Below are positions 17,072 through 26,659 of a DNA stretch of 48,703 nt, in pieces. Positions within the stretch are counted from its first letter, which is position 1; the number at the start of each line of letters is the position of its first letter. The notes under the pieces were generated by a model that ran no database searches, had not been told where the DNA came from, and saw only the letters and a list, made by a program, of their open reading frames with translations. Origin of the DNA: Ideonella sp. MAG2 (GTDB lineage: Bacteria; Pseudomonadota; Gammaproteobacteria; Burkholderiales; Burkholderiaceae_C); the NCBI GenBank assembly GCA_004359425.1, contig PTEU01000001.1:1618119-1666821 (forward strand). The letters are read 5' to 3'. Made by a program: the position numbers and the translations under genes.

Positions 17072-18193
17072 TCAGCGCCCTTGCGCCACCGGCTGCGGTG
17101 CTACTTGCCATTGCCACACCATGGGCTGCGCCAGCACGCGAGTCATCCAGGCCGCAGCCAGCATGCTCAAGGCCCAAGTCAGCGCCAAGAGCCACCAGGC
17201 CGACTGCGCATCTACTAACCCCCAGCGGGTCGCCACCGCGCTGACCACCAAGCTGGCCGCGTAATGCAGCAAGAACAAGGCGTAGCTTTGTGCAGCCAGG
17301 GCGCTCAGGCCTGCCTTGATTGCGAGAGGGAGGCGCAGCGGGCGGCTCTGCGCAGCCCACCACAAGCTCAGCGCCACCACAGCGGCCAAGGCCACGCGGC
17401 TGCGCCAGGCCAAGGCCAGCGCCAAAACCACCACCACGGCCAGCAGACCCGCCACCAGTGCGCGCTGCCAGGCACGGTTCAAGCCCGCCGCGCGCTGCAC
17501 CAAGGCACCCAATCCATAGCTGGCCCAGAAGTACCAAGGCGCCATGTCCCAGTCGCTGTCAAGGTTCCACACCCAGAGGCTGGCCGTCACGGCCAGCAAG
17601 AGCAAGGCGCCCCGCGCCCAGGCCGCCCAAGACCGAGCCATCACCGCCCACAACAAGAGGCTCACATACAACTGTAGATCGATGGCGACATACCAGACCC
17701 CCACGCTCAAGGCCGGCACCTCCAGCCAATCTTGCAGCAGCAAGGCATGGGCCAAGACTTGCTGCAGGCTGGGCGCTGCCGGCGTGTCTGCGTCGCTCAT
17801 CCATGAGCGGGCCAGCCAAGCGGCCAGCACCGTCAGCACCATGGCCAGCGCGAAGGGCTTCATCAAGCGCTGCCAACGGCGCCACACCAGGCCACCCACC
17901 TTGGGCCAGGCTGAGGAACCTGCTGCGGGCACTGCACGCTGTAGGCTTTGGGCCGTCAAGTAGCCGCCCACCACCAAGAAGACCTGCACCGCCAACAGGC
18001 CGTACTCCGCCAGCCAAGCCGCCAATGTGGGTGTGGCCTCATGCGCAGCCTGTGCCAAAGGCCCATAGAGGACAAAGTGATGCCAAACAATGAATTGCGC
18101 GGCCAGCACCTTCAGCACATCGACCCAAATCACATCGGCCGCCACCAAGGGGGCGACCACTGAGCGGTTGTCCGCCCGACAGGAAGCACTCAT
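17072..18193 (-). CDS. Acyltransferase 3 family membrane protein
   Basis: A 373-residue multi-pass membrane protein of the acyltransferase 3 (OafA/NodX-like) family, which O-acetylates sugars or similar acceptors. About ten hydrophobic helices are visible. Near the N-terminus, DVLKVLAAQFIVWHHF carries the conserved His expected on helix 1, and around residue 168 VWYVAIDLQLYVSLLL matches the L-W-Y-x-x-x-E-x-Q-F-Y-L block, though with D in place of the usual E. The acceptor is unknown and no glycan genes adjoin. The stop lies 10 bp from the MITE-like element, and the gene converges with the TetR gene. Confidence 0.8.
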   Translation of the reverse strand: MSASCRADNRSVVAPLVAADVIWVDVLKVLAAQFIVWHHFVLYGPLAQAAHEATPTLAAWLAEYGLLAVQVFLVVGGYLTAQSLQRAVPAAGSSAWPKVGGLVWRRWQRLMKPFALAMVLTVLAAWLARSWMSDADTPAAPSLQQVLAHALLLQDWLEVPALSVGVWYVAIDLQLYVSLLLWAVMARSWAAWARGALLLLAVTASLWVWNLDSDWDMAPWYFWASYGLGALVQRAAGLNRAWQRALVAGLLAVVVVLALALAWRSRVALAAVVALSLWWAAQSRPLRLPLAIKAGLSALAAQSYALFLLHYAASLVVSAVATRWGLVDAQSAWWLLALTWALSMLAAAWMTRVLAQPMVWQWQVAPQPVAQGR

Positions 18194-18483
18194 ACACAGA
18201 GAAAGCCACCTGCCAAGCCGGGGGCCGAAAACCCAAAAAGGGGGCGATTCTAGGGTCGATAAAGGCCGAAACTCGGAGGCTGACGCATCTTTTTCATCAT
18301 GGTGTCACAGTGCTTAAAATTGAGGCAACTCATTCAATCCTTAAGCATGACAAGCACTTAGCACCCCCACCCCCGACTTATTCACACCCTTTTCCACGAT
18401 CAGCAGGGACAACCGCGGGCCTATCGGCCACACCTGCACCCCACGGGAACCGTTTTGGCTTGACAAGCCCGTACCATGGGCAG
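18194..18483. other. Divergent intergenic region, acyltransferase / srkA
   Basis: About 290 bp without a gene. It contains an inverted repeat TGCTTAA (about 18311) with TTAAGCA (about 18341), separated by roughly 23 bp, and a second nearby AAGCACTT that can pair with the first AGTGCTT. A TTGACA at 18460-18465 lies too near the srkA start to have a -10 box. No confident promoter was found. Confidence 0.4.
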
Positions 18484-19587
18484 ATGAGCCTCTCTACCGA
18501 CCCCAGCAGGCCCTACGCCCACTTAGGCCCCGACACCGTACTGGACGCCCTGAACGCCGCTGGCCTGCCCGCTGACGGGAGGCTCCTGCAGCTCAACTCC
18601 TATGAGAACCGCGTCTGGCAAGCCCCGCTGGAGGACGGCCGGGTGGTGGTGGTCAAGTTCTACCGGCCCGGGCGCTGGACGGATGCGCAGATTTTGGAAG
18701 AGCACGCCTTCACGGCCGAGTTGGCTGCCGCTGACCTGCCAGTGCTGGCCCCTTTGCCCCTGCAAGCTGACGGCCACGACAAGCGCCTGCGGGTGAGCCA
18801 CGCGCCAGCCCCCGCACCCGACGAGTTTGAGGCGCAAGCCCCCGCTGCGCCAGAGCCCACGCTGGGCCACTTTAACGACGACATCAGCAGCACATCTGCC
18901 TGGCGCTTTGCCGTGTGCGAGCGCCGTGTAGGCCGCGCCGCCGAGCTGGAAGAGCCCGAGGTGCTGGCGCGCATGGGGCGGCTGCTGGCCTGTCTACATG
19001 GCGTAGGTGGCCGAAGCCGCTTTGTGCACCGCCGCACCCTGGACAGCCAAACCTTTGGCCACGCGGCCCGGGCGCGCTTGATGGACGGTGGCTTTGTCCG
19101 CCCTGAAACAGAGGACGCGTGGATCAGCACTAGCGCCCAAGCCCTCGCCTTGGTGGATCATGCCTTTGCCCGCCACGAGGGCCTGCGCCACATCCGCCTG
19201 CATGGTGATTGCCACTCGGGCAATGTGCTGTGGCGGGCCGAGGGCGAACATGCTGGGCCCAACTTTGTGGACTTTGACGACTGCTGCATGGGCCCGGCCA
19301 TCCAAGACCTCTGGATGCTGTTGCCCGGCGAGCGCAGCGCGGTGGAAGCCGCGCTCTATCACTTGCTGGACGGCTACCGCGACTTTCGGGAGTTTGACGA
19401 CCGCGAGCTGCTGTTGATCGAGCCCCTGCGCACGCTGCGCATGATCCACCACAGCGCCTGGCTGGCCGAGCGCTGGAGCGACCCGGCGTTTCCGCAAGCG
19501 TTTCCGTGGTTTGCCAGCCCCGCTTACTGGAGCCAGCAGACGACCGAGCTCAGAGAGCAGATCGAACGGATGCAGCAGACGACATGA
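18484..19587 (+). CDS. srkA: Stress-response Ser/Thr kinase SrkA (RdoA/YihE)
   Basis: Cytoplasmic kinase of the APH/ChoK fold that protects against stress-induced death. The 367-residue protein has the N-lobe segment LNSYENRVWQ and the nucleotide-binding Lys in VVVVKFYRPGRW (about residue 60). The catalytic loop is LHGDCHSGNVLWR (about 239-251) and the metal-binding segment FVDFDDCCMGPAIQDLWMLL. The family is usually 325-345 residues. The extra length is a Pro/Ala/Glu-rich insertion, roughly SHAPAPAPDEFEAQAPAAPE and on to the next W-R-F-A-V strand, within the N-lobe. Its 3' end overlaps the convergent amine oxidase gene by 38 bp. Confidence 0.88.
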   Translation: MSLSTDPSRPYAHLGPDTVLDALNAAGLPADGRLLQLNSYENRVWQAPLEDGRVVVVKFYRPGRWTDAQILEEHAFTAELAAADLPVLAPLPLQADGHDKRLRVSHAPAPAPDEFEAQAPAAPEPTLGHFNDDISSTSAWRFAVCERRVGRAAELEEPEVLARMGRLLACLHGVGGRSRFVHRRTLDSQTFGHAARARLMDGGFVRPETEDAWISTSAQALALVDHAFARHEGLRHIRLHGDCHSGNVLWRAEGEHAGPNFVDFDDCCMGPAIQDLWMLLPGERSAVEAALYHLLDGYRDFREFDDRELLLIEPLRTLRMIHHSAWLAERWSDPAFPQAFPWFASPAYWSQQTTELREQIERMQQTT

Positions 19588-21004
19588 TCTCCTCGGCGGC
19601 CCGCTGCCCCGACATCATGGCGCCATGCACCGTGGCGAAGTACTGACGGCTGGTGGCCTCACCGGCAAAGAACAGGCGGCTGGACACCGACCGAGCCAAA
19701 TCATCGCGCTGGCGTGGGTGGCTGCCCAGGGCATTGAAGGAATAGGAGCCGCGCGACCAGGGGTCGGCACCCCAGTGGCTCACGGCCCAGGCCTTGGGCT
19801 GCGGCGTTTGCGGGCCAAAAACAGTGCGCAGGGTTTGCATGGCGCTGTCCACGGTGGCCTCGTCACTCTGCAACTCCATGCTCTGGGCGGTATCCGCTGC
19901 ATTGAAGCCCAGCAACACCGGCTTGCCCGTAGGCCGCGTCAGGCTGACCCACTCTGTCCACAAGCCGTAGGTCTGAGGGATGTATTCCTGCCAGTCGAAG
20001 CCGGGGTCCCAAAAGACGTCGTCGAACTGCAGAAAGCATTTGTTGAACACACCCATGCCCAGTTGGCTGATGGCGTCACGCTTGGCTTGCGGCAAGGCCG
20101 GTGTGAAGTTCACGCCGCCCGCCTTGAGCACGCCCAGCGGCACGGTGATCAACACATGATCGGCCGCAAAAGCGCCCTGGCTGGTTTGGACTTTGACGCC
20201 GCTGCTCTGCCAGTTGATGCTGCTGACGGCATGGCCTAAGCGGACATCCACGCCCTCGGCCAAGTGCTCGATCAAGGCGCTGTAGCCATCGGGGAAGAGC
20301 ACATCGCCGCCCTTGAAGCCTTTGGAGGCGTCATGCCAATAGGTCGAGAGCGCCGTGGCAGCACCCGCCCACTCTTGCTCGATGGTGCTGTTGATCAGGA
20401 AGTCGGTGTAACGCTTGTCTTCAGCACTCATCTGGGCATAGCCCATGCCTTGTGTGACGGTGCTGCGCACCGATCTGTCCTTGTCGGCTTGTTGCCCCGC
20501 CTTCAACACCTTATTCATGCGTCGGGTGAGGCTGTCCAGCTGCGAGCGCTCGGCCCTGGTGACGGGTTGACCCGATGTATTGAAAGTGATGGCGCTGTCA
20601 TAGCTGGTGGACACCATGCGGGCTCCGGCCTCTCGGGCCAAGTCCGTCACCGGATTGCCCTGAGTGCCGTGGATCCACGAAGCGCCCAAGTCCAGCGGCA
20701 GGCCTAGGCTGTGGTCGGTCCAGATGCGCCCGCCCAAGCGAGGGCGGGCCTCCAGCACCGTGACCGACCAGCCGGCGTCCACCAAGGCCCGCGCGGCCGC
20801 CAGCCCCGACATGCCCGCGCCCACCACCAGCACCTGCCCGGAGGCACCAGCAGTCTTTTGAGGGGCCGCCGAAGCCTGGGAGGCACCCCACAAGCCCCAA
20901 GCAGCCGCCAAGCCCCCAGCCGCCTGCTGAAGCCAGGCCCTGCGCGAGGCTTCAGCGTCTTGGGCAGAGTGAGCGGTCAAGCCTTGGGTTCTGAGGGTGT
21001 TCAT
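19550..21004 (-). CDS. Flavin amine oxidase (Tat-exported)
   Basis: FAD-dependent monoamine or polyamine oxidase-like enzyme. From the ATG at 21004 the protein has 484 residues and a Tat signal, SRRAWLQQAAGGLAAAWGLWG, ending near ASQASA, so it is folded with FAD in the cytoplasm and exported. The dinucleotide-binding motif VVGAGMSGLAAARAL is followed by LEARPRLGGRIWTD and LDLGASWIHG, all diagnostic of the family. The C-terminal FAD contact is RLFFAGEATSRQYFATVHGAMMSGQRAAEEI. Substrate is unknown; polyamines are the usual guess. It lies 75 bp downstream of htpG on the same strand. Confidence 0.87.
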   Translation of the reverse strand: MNTLRTQGLTAHSAQDAEASRRAWLQQAAGGLAAAWGLWGASQASAAPQKTAGASGQVLVVGAGMSGLAAARALVDAGWSVTVLEARPRLGGRIWTDHSLGLPLDLGASWIHGTQGNPVTDLAREAGARMVSTSYDSAITFNTSGQPVTRAERSQLDSLTRRMNKVLKAGQQADKDRSVRSTVTQGMGYAQMSAEDKRYTDFLINSTIEQEWAGAATALSTYWHDASKGFKGGDVLFPDGYSALIEHLAEGVDVRLGHAVSSINWQSSGVKVQTSQGAFAADHVLITVPLGVLKAGGVNFTPALPQAKRDAISQLGMGVFNKCFLQFDDVFWDPGFDWQEYIPQTYGLWTEWVSLTRPTGKPVLLGFNAADTAQSMELQSDEATVDSAMQTLRTVFGPQTPQPKAWAVSHWGADPWSRGSYSFNALGSHPRQRDDLARSVSSRLFFAGEATSRQYFATVHGAMMSGQRAAEEIMSSAASVRSAL

Positions 21005-21079
21005 GGGCCGCCATGATAGCGGTGGCCCAAACCATTGAGGGGCCGAACGCGGCGCTGCAAAGCAGCGCCAGCGCTCCAC

Positions 21080-22972
21080 TTAGGCTGTGAGCAAAGCCGT
21101 CACGCGGCGCACATAGGCGGCTGGGTCTTCCAACTGCCCACCTTCGGCCAGCAAAGCTTGGTCGAAGAGGATGTGGGCCAGGTCGTCAAAGCGGGCGTCA
21201 CCGTCCAGACGCTTGACCAGCGCATGTTCAGCGTTGATCTCCAGGATGGGCTTGGCCTTGGGCGCGTCTTGACCGGCTTGTTTGAGCATGCGGGCCAGGT
21301 GGGCGCTCATATCGCCCTCTTCCACCACCACACAGGCGGGGGAATCAACCAGGCGGGTGGTGACGCGCACGTCCTTGGCGCGGTCTTTCAGCGCTTCCTT
21401 GAGCTTGTCGAGCACCGGCTTAAAGGCTTCAGCGGCTTCCTCGGCCTTTTTCTTTTCTTCCTCGTCCTGCAGCTTGCCCAGGTCCACCGCGCCCTTGGCC
21501 ACGCTTTGTAGCGTGTGGCCTTCGAACTCGTAGAGGTGGGACAGCAGCCACTCGTCGACACGGTCGACCAGCAGCAGCACCTCGATGCCCTTCTTCTTGA
21601 AGATCTCCAACTGCGGGCTGCTCTTGGCGGCTGCGAGGCTGTCGGCCGTGATGACGTAGATGACGTCTTGGCCTTCCTTCATGCGCGACACATAGTCGGC
21701 CAGGCTCACGCCCTCGTCGGCATGGGTGGAGGCAAAGCGATAGAGCTTAGAGAGGCGCTCGCGGTTGGCGAAGTCTTCGCCAATGCCTTCCTTGAGCACA
21801 CCGCCAAACTCCTTCCAGAAGTCGGCGTACTTGGCCTTGTCGTCGGCGCTGTCGCTGTCGGCCAGGCTCTCCAGCATGGACAGCACGCGCTTGGTGCAGC
21901 CTTCGCGAATCGCCTTAACGTCGCGGCTTTCTTGCAGCAACTCACGGCTCACATTCAGCGGTAAGTCGGCCGAGTCGATCACGCCTTTCACGAAGCGCAG
22001 ATAGGTGGGCATCAGCGCCTCAGCATCGTCCATGATGAAGACGCGCTTCACATAGAGCTTCACGCCGCCGCGCTTGTCGCGGTTCCAGAGATCAAACGGC
22101 GCCTTCTTGGGGATGTAGAGCAGCTGCGTGTACTCGCTGCGGCCCTCGACCCGGTTGTGGGTGTAGGCCAGCGGGGCGTCGGTGTCGTAGCTGATTTGCT
22201 TGTAGAACTCTTGGTACTCGGCGTCAGTGACATCGCTCTTGGAGCGTGCCCACAAGGCCTGGGCTTTGTTGACGGGCTCCCACTCGTCTTTTTTGACCTG
22301 CGCGCCTTTGCCCTCGTTGGCCTCGGCGTCCCATTCCTCTTTTTGCATCAGCACCGGCAGGCTGAGGTGGTCGGAGTACTTGCTGATGATGGACTTGAGC
22401 TTCCAGGTGGAGAGGTACTCGACCTCTTCATCGCGCAAGTGCAAGATGACATCCGTGCCGCGAGTGGGCTTGTCAATGGCTTCGAGCTCAAACTCGCCCG
22501 TGCCTTCGCTGCTCCAGCGCACGCCTTGGTCGGCGGGCAGGCCGGCGCGACGGGTTTCCACAGTCATGCGGTCGGCCACGATGAAGCCCGAGTAAAAGCC
22601 CACACCAAACTGGCCAATCAGGTTGGCGTCCTTCTTTTGCTCGCCATCGAGCTTGGCCATGAACTCACGCGTGCCGCTCTTGGCAATGGTGCCCAGGTGG
22701 GCGGCGGCCTCGTCGGCGCTCATGCCAATGCCGTTGTCGCGGATGGTCAGCGTCTTGGCTTCGGTGTCAAAAAACACCCGCACGTCCAGGTTGGGCGCGT
22801 CTTCCAGCAACTCGGGCTTATCCAGGGCTTCATAGCGCAGCTTGTCGCAGGCGTCTGAGGCGTTGGAGACCAACTCGCGCAAGAAGATTTCTTTGTTCGA
22901 GTAGAGCGAATGGGTCACCAGATGCAGGATCTGCTTGACCTCGGCCTGGAAGGAATGGGTTTGTTTGCTCAT
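21080..22972 (-). CDS. htpG: Molecular chaperone HtpG (Hsp90)
   Basis: Bacterial Hsp90, an ATP-driven dimeric chaperone. The 630-residue protein shows the GHKL ATPase motifs: [20 protein letters not shown] (residues 25-44, catalytic Glu and Asn), DNGIGM, and [11 protein letters not shown] lid residues. The middle domain ([22 protein letters not shown]) and C-terminal dimerisation region are intact. The ATG at 22972 is the family start ([13 protein letters not shown]); an upstream in-frame start would add a leader crossing the promoter. A consensus heat-shock promoter lies 65-92 bp upstream. Confidence 0.97.
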   Translation of the reverse strand: MSKQTHSFQAEVKQILHLVTHSLYSNKEIFLRELVSNASDACDKLRYEALDKPELLEDAPNLDVRVFFDTEAKTLTIRDNGIGMSADEAAAHLGTIAKSGTREFMAKLDGEQKKDANLIGQFGVGFYSGFIVADRMTVETRRAGLPADQGVRWSSEGTGEFELEAIDKPTRGTDVILHLRDEEVEYLSTWKLKSIISKYSDHLSLPVLMQKEEWDAEANEGKGAQVKKDEWEPVNKAQALWARSKSDVTDAEYQEFYKQISYDTDAPLAYTHNRVEGRSEYTQLLYIPKKAPFDLWNRDKRGGVKLYVKRVFIMDDAEALMPTYLRFVKGVIDSADLPLNVSRELLQESRDVKAIREGCTKRVLSMLESLADSDSADDKAKYADFWKEFGGVLKEGIGEDFANRERLSKLYRFASTHADEGVSLADYVSRMKEGQDVIYVITADSLAAAKSSPQLEIFKKKGIEVLLLVDRVDEWLLSHLYEFEGHTLQSVAKGAVDLGKLQDEEEKKKAEEAAEAFKPVLDKLKEALKDRAKDVRVTTRLVDSPACVVVEEGDMSAHLARMLKQAGQDAPKAKPILEINAEHALVKRLDGDARFDDLAHILFDQALLAEGGQLEDPAAYVRRVTALLTA

Positions 22973-23036
22973 GGTGTTTTCGGAATATGAAATCTGTACA
23001 CCACACAGACGCGCCGCGCCCGGGTGCTGGCAGGCC

Positions 23037-23064
23037 ATATGGGGACCCCACCACCGATTTCAAG
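23037..23064 (-). promoter_or_regulatory. Sigma-32 heat-shock promoter of htpG
   Basis: On the minus strand CTTGAAA (23058-23064), a 13-bp spacer and CCCCATAT (23037-23044) match the RpoH consensus CTTGAAA-N(11-16)-CCCCATNT without mismatch. The predicted start is near 23030, about 58 nt before the htpG ATG. Confidence 0.88.
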
Positions 23065-23149
23065 AGCCAGCCTCCCCTCGATGCGGGATGTGAAAAATTA
23101 CCGGTCTCGCCTACAGTGCAGCGTCCACACAGCCCTCGGAGCCTCGCCC

Positions 23150-24154
23150 ATGCCCGTGATCAATGCCAGCAATGCCGCAGCCTTTGCCGCCCCTTGGTAC
23201 CAATCCACCCACCGCCCGGCCATGCGCAAACTGCACCGCATCGAGGCCAGCGGCGGTGTTCAAGAGGCCATAGACGCCGTCCACAACTACCCATTTGAGC
23301 GCCTGGTCTATGCGGAAGGGGATTCTTGGTTTGACAAGTTCACACCTCTGCTTGAAACCGGCACCAACTTGCTGGACACCCTCTCCACCCCCTATTTCAC
23401 GGGGGTGGTGGATGTTTCGCACATTGGTGATGTGGTGTCGGACATGGTGCGCGGCGGGCAACGCCGCCAAACAGAGGCCATGTTTCAGTTGTTTGACTTT
23501 GACGCCATCCTCTTCTCTGGCGGCGGTAACGACCTGAAAAACCTGTTTGCCGAGCTCTATGACGCGCAGCACAACGTCAGCCTGGCGGGCAGCACCATCG
23601 CCCCGGGCCATTTTGTGCAACTGCTGGCGGGCCAAATGGACTCGCCCCAGGCGGACGAATTTTTTGACGAGGTGATCGCCAATATCAAGGCCTTTGTGAC
23701 CTTGCGCGATCGCGCGGGCAGTGCCAAGACCCGTAAGGCGCCCATCTTGGTCAACGGCTATGACTACATCCAACCCCGGCCGGTCAGTGGCTCCCTGGTC
23801 GGGGGCTTGCTCAAGGTAGCCGGGCCTTGGCTCTACCCCTCCATGAAGCGCGCCGGCCTGAGCGACGGCCAGATGTTTTCCGCCGCCCGCGCCGTGGTGG
23901 ACAAACTCAATGAGCGCCTGTTGGCAGAAGTCGCCGTGCTGCCAAATGTCCATGTCATCGACGCACGCGGCCTGCTCGACCCTGCTCTGCCCGGCTCCAA
24001 CACCGCCAGCGGCGATTGGCTGGACGAGATCCACCCCAACAAGGTCGGCTTCACCAAACTTGCGCGCCACCGCTGGGACGCTGCCTTGGCCCAGTTGCTG
24101 GGCTGGCGGCCCAATATGGCGGACCTGAGTCCGCCGCTGGACTTTGATCGGTGA
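23150..24154 (+). CDS. SGNH/GDSL-type hydrolase
   Basis: A 334-residue protein with the SGNH hydrolase blocks in order: YAEGDSWFDK (block I, nucleophile Ser), VSHIGDVVSDMVRG (Gly block), LFSGGGNDLKNLF (block III Asn) and GDWLDEIHPNKVGF (block V, Asp-x-x-His). Such enzymes are esterases, lipases or carbohydrate deacetylases. No signal peptide is seen, so it is probably cytoplasmic. The ATG at 23150 has GGAG about nine bases upstream; a longer reading starting at 23024 would run through the htpG promoter. Divergent from htpG. Substrate unknown. Confidence 0.75.
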   Translation: MPVINASNAAAFAAPWYQSTHRPAMRKLHRIEASGGVQEAIDAVHNYPFERLVYAEGDSWFDKFTPLLETGTNLLDTLSTPYFTGVVDVSHIGDVVSDMVRGGQRRQTEAMFQLFDFDAILFSGGGNDLKNLFAELYDAQHNVSLAGSTIAPGHFVQLLAGQMDSPQADEFFDEVIANIKAFVTLRDRAGSAKTRKAPILVNGYDYIQPRPVSGSLVGGLLKVAGPWLYPSMKRAGLSDGQMFSAARAVVDKLNERLLAEVAVLPNVHVIDARGLLDPALPGSNTASGDWLDEIHPNKVGFTKLARHRWDAALAQLLGWRPNMADLSPPLDFDR

Positions 24155-24172
24155 TGTCAGCGGGGGCTGTGC

Positions 24173-24190
24173 GGGGCCACCCTCGGCCCC
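24173..24190. terminator. GC hairpin between convergent genes
   Basis: GGGGCC-ACCCTC-GGCCCC forms a 6-bp stem with a 6-nt loop between the stops of the SGNH hydrolase and the Nudix-MBL genes. There is no T-run, so factor-independent termination is uncertain. Confidence 0.45.
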
Positions 24191-24212
24191 TGGCTTCATG
24201 ACATGCTGAGGC

Positions 24213-25916
24213 TCACACCTCCCAAACCGTGGCCTCATCGCCCTGCCGGGCGCTGATCACGCCCTCTCCCGCCAGCTTCAGCAGGTGCGCTGTCAGCGAC
24301 CGTGCAGCAATGCCGTGCCGCTGCACGGGCACGTCGCCATAGACCACAGGCACCAGCGCCAAGGCCGTCGCAGAGCCCAGAGATTTCAAGGCGGCCAGCA
24401 CCTTGGCCTCACGGGCGCGGCGGTGGGCCAGCAGCTTGCGCACCTCGGCATGCGGCTCTGCCATCAAAAAGCCATGGCCGGGGGCGAACCAGCGCAGTTC
24501 CATCGCCAACAGGCGCTCCAGTGACTTGAAGTACGCAGCCATGTCGCCATCGGGCGGGTTGATGACCACCGTGGAGCCTTGCATGATGTGGTCGCCCGTG
24601 AAGAGGGTGGCCTCCTCTTGCAGCAGCCAGCACAGGTGGTTGGCTGCATGGCCAGGGGTGTGCACGGCTTGCAGGTGGGTGTGGGCGCCGAGCGTCAACA
24701 CCTCGCCCTCGGCCACCGCCTGATCCGGCTGAAAGCCCGTGTCCTGCCATTCCGGGTGCAGGGCCGCCATGCCCACCAGGGGCGCGCCGGTCAACGCCTT
24801 GAGTGCCTGGGCGGCGGGCGAATGGTCTTTGTGGGTGTGGGTCACCACGATGCGCGCCACCCGGCGAGGACCCACGGCCGCCATCACAGCCTGCAAATGG
24901 GCGGGGGTGTCGGCATCGTCGGGCCCCGGGTCCAGCACGGTGACCTCCTCACTGCCAGGCTCGGCGATCAGATAGGTGTTGGTGCCGGGGCCGGTCATCA
25001 CCGAGCCGTTGTTGCAGGTGACGCGGGTGATGCGCGGTGACAGCGCCACCGCACGCAAGGGTGGCAGCTCAAAACACACCGTGCCCTGCCCGTGCGGGTC
25101 CAGGCGGCCGATCTCGGCCCAGGCGGGCTCATCAGGCAGCACCGGACGGCCTTTGCCTTGGGCGCTCTGCCCCAGGCGGGGCATCATCATCGGCGGATGC
25201 TGGCGGGCGCGAGCCTCATCCAAGATGGCCTGCACGGTGTCAAACCGAGCCAAGTCTTGCAGGGTGCGGGTGGTGACGGGCAAGAGCTTCAACCCCGCCT
25301 TCAAAGCCTCGGCCGGCGTGAACCAGGCCAACTCCTGGGCCTCGCCTTCGTCCGCCTGGGCCACTTGGCCCTCCGGCAGACGCGCCACATAAAACCGGGT
25401 GTTGAAGCGCTTGGGAATGCCCGGGGGCGTCAACCAATGCGAGTGGTACACCAGGGCATTGAGTTGCAGCCGCAAGTCGTGGCGCTCACACAGGGCCACA
25501 AAGTCGGCGCCTGTGACCGAGGCCTTGCGCTCCGCAGCCGAAGGAAGCGTGGCAGGGTTGCGAGCAGAGTGAGCAAACAGCAGGCCCACTTCTTCAAAGC
25601 ACTCACGCACGGCGGCCACGCTGTAGTCCAGCGCCCCGCCCATCAGCCCCAAACGAGCATTGGCAGCTTCCGGCGTGTCGCCCTCGCAGCGCGTATGCAA
25701 GGTGGCATCCACCGCATCCAACACGCCGCCCGGAAAAACCCACACGCCACTGCGCAGGTCGTTGTCTCGCTCGGCGCGGCGCAGCATCAGCACCTGGGGC
25801 ACACCGGGAGCAGCCGCATCGGCCGGCGCCTCACGCAGCACGATCACGCTGGCCGCCAACCGGGCACCGGCCAGCACATCCCCCAGAGGGGCTTGCAGGT
25901 CTTGAGGAATGGTCAT
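24213..25916 (-). CDS. Nudix hydrolase fused to a metallo-beta-lactamase-fold hydrolase
   Basis: A 567-residue bifunctional protein. Residues 1-240 form a NUDT19/NUDT7-like Nudix domain: VWVFPGGVLD, then after an insertion RECFEEVGLLFA, the Nudix helix. Related enzymes cleave CoA or nucleoside diphosphate derivatives. Residues about 290-567 are an MBL-fold hydrolase of the LACTB2 type, with zinc ligands in HTHKDH, HTPGHAANH, FTGDHIMQG and PGHGFL, and a C-terminal helical or winged tail. LACTB2 is an RNA endonuclease, whereas other members hydrolyse thioesters, so the substrate is open. The two domains are read in one frame without a break. A fusion of this order is known in Burkholderiales annotations. 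Confidence 0.85.
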   Translation of the reverse strand: MTIPQDLQAPLGDVLAGARLAASVIVLREAPADAAAPGVPQVLMLRRAERDNDLRSGVWVFPGGVLDAVDATLHTRCEGDTPEAANARLGLMGGALDYSVAAVRECFEEVGLLFAHSARNPATLPSAAERKASVTGADFVALCERHDLRLQLNALVYHSHWLTPPGIPKRFNTRFYVARLPEGQVAQADEGEAQELAWFTPAEALKAGLKLLPVTTRTLQDLARFDTVQAILDEARARQHPPMMMPRLGQSAQGKGRPVLPDEPAWAEIGRLDPHGQGTVCFELPPLRAVALSPRITRVTCNNGSVMTGPGTNTYLIAEPGSEEVTVLDPGPDDADTPAHLQAVMAAVGPRRVARIVVTHTHKDHSPAAQALKALTGAPLVGMAALHPEWQDTGFQPDQAVAEGEVLTLGAHTHLQAVHTPGHAANHLCWLLQEEATLFTGDHIMQGSTVVINPPDGDMAAYFKSLERLLAMELRWFAPGHGFLMAEPHAEVRKLLAHRRAREAKVLAALKSLGSATALALVPVVYGDVPVQRHGIAARSLTAHLLKLAGEGVISARQGDEATVWEV

Positions 25917-25977
25917 GGGGGGAGTTTAGTGGCGGGGCTGTGGCAGCATCGCGGCATACCGACTGAACCCATCTTGA

Positions 25978-26652
25978 ATGAACCCTCACGCAAGCTTTGA
26001 TCAACTGGGCGTCTCCACGCTACCCGGGGTGCTCTCTGCAGAAGACTGCGCTGACATCGAGCACAAGCTGGCACCCTTGGTCAGCCATGCAGCCGGGACG
26101 CGGCAACTGCTGCGAGAGGCTTGGTGCCAATCGCTGGCCGCACAGCTGCAGCAGCACCCGGCCTTGTGTGACCTGCTTTCTCAAGCTCCCCGCGTCGTGC
26201 AGTGCACCTATTTCGAAAAAGACTTTCAGCGCAATTGGCTGGTGAGCCTGCACCAAGACTTGTCGATCCCGGTGGCACAGCGCGTGGATGCACCGGGCTG
26301 GCAAGGTTGGTCTGAGAAGGAGGGGCAACTTTTCGTTCAGGCGCCCGTCACCGTACTGGCAAGCATGGTGGCCGTCCGCTTGCACTTGGACCCCTGCGGC
26401 CCAAATGACGGGCCACTGAAAGTGTTAAGCGGCACGCACCAACACGGGGTGATTGATGCCAGCCTCGCTGCCAGCTGGCGACAGCGCAGCACCGAGCAGA
26501 TTTGCATAGCGCAAACGGGTGACGTGGTGTGCATGCGTCCACTGGCGCTGCATTCGTCCTCCAAAGCCACCGGTAGCAGCCGACGTCGTGTCCTGCACTT
26601 TGTTTTTGGCCCGTCGGCTTTGCCCGATGGCTTGCAATGGGCCACGGCTTGA
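25978..26652 (+). CDS. Phytanoyl-CoA dioxygenase (PhyH) family Fe(II)/2-oxoglutarate oxygenase
   Basis: A 224-residue non-haem iron oxygenase. The facial triad is visible as H92-Q-D94 (LVSLHQDLSIP) and H192 (RPLALHSS), with a candidate 2-oxoglutarate-binding Arg in SRRRVLHFVF (202-204). LDPCGPNDGPLKVLSGTH matches the family segment before the second half of the barrel. Substrate unknown. A small ferredoxin gene starts 7 bp downstream, so the two are probably co-transcribed, which is uncommon because 2-oxoglutarate oxygenases do not need a ferredoxin. The gene is divergent from the Nudix-MBL gene (61 bp apart). Confidence 0.85.
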   Translation: MNPHASFDQLGVSTLPGVLSAEDCADIEHKLAPLVSHAAGTRQLLREAWCQSLAAQLQQHPALCDLLSQAPRVVQCTYFEKDFQRNWLVSLHQDLSIPVAQRVDAPGWQGWSEKEGQLFVQAPVTVLASMVAVRLHLDPCGPNDGPLKVLSGTHQHGVIDASLAASWRQRSTEQICIAQTGDVVCMRPLALHSSSKATGSSRRRVLHFVFGPSALPDGLQWATA

Positions 26653-26659
26653 GAATGCC

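Noticed and set aside
18460..18483. TTGACA as the srkA -35 box
   Set aside because: Only 18 bp separate it from the start codon and no -10 box fits.
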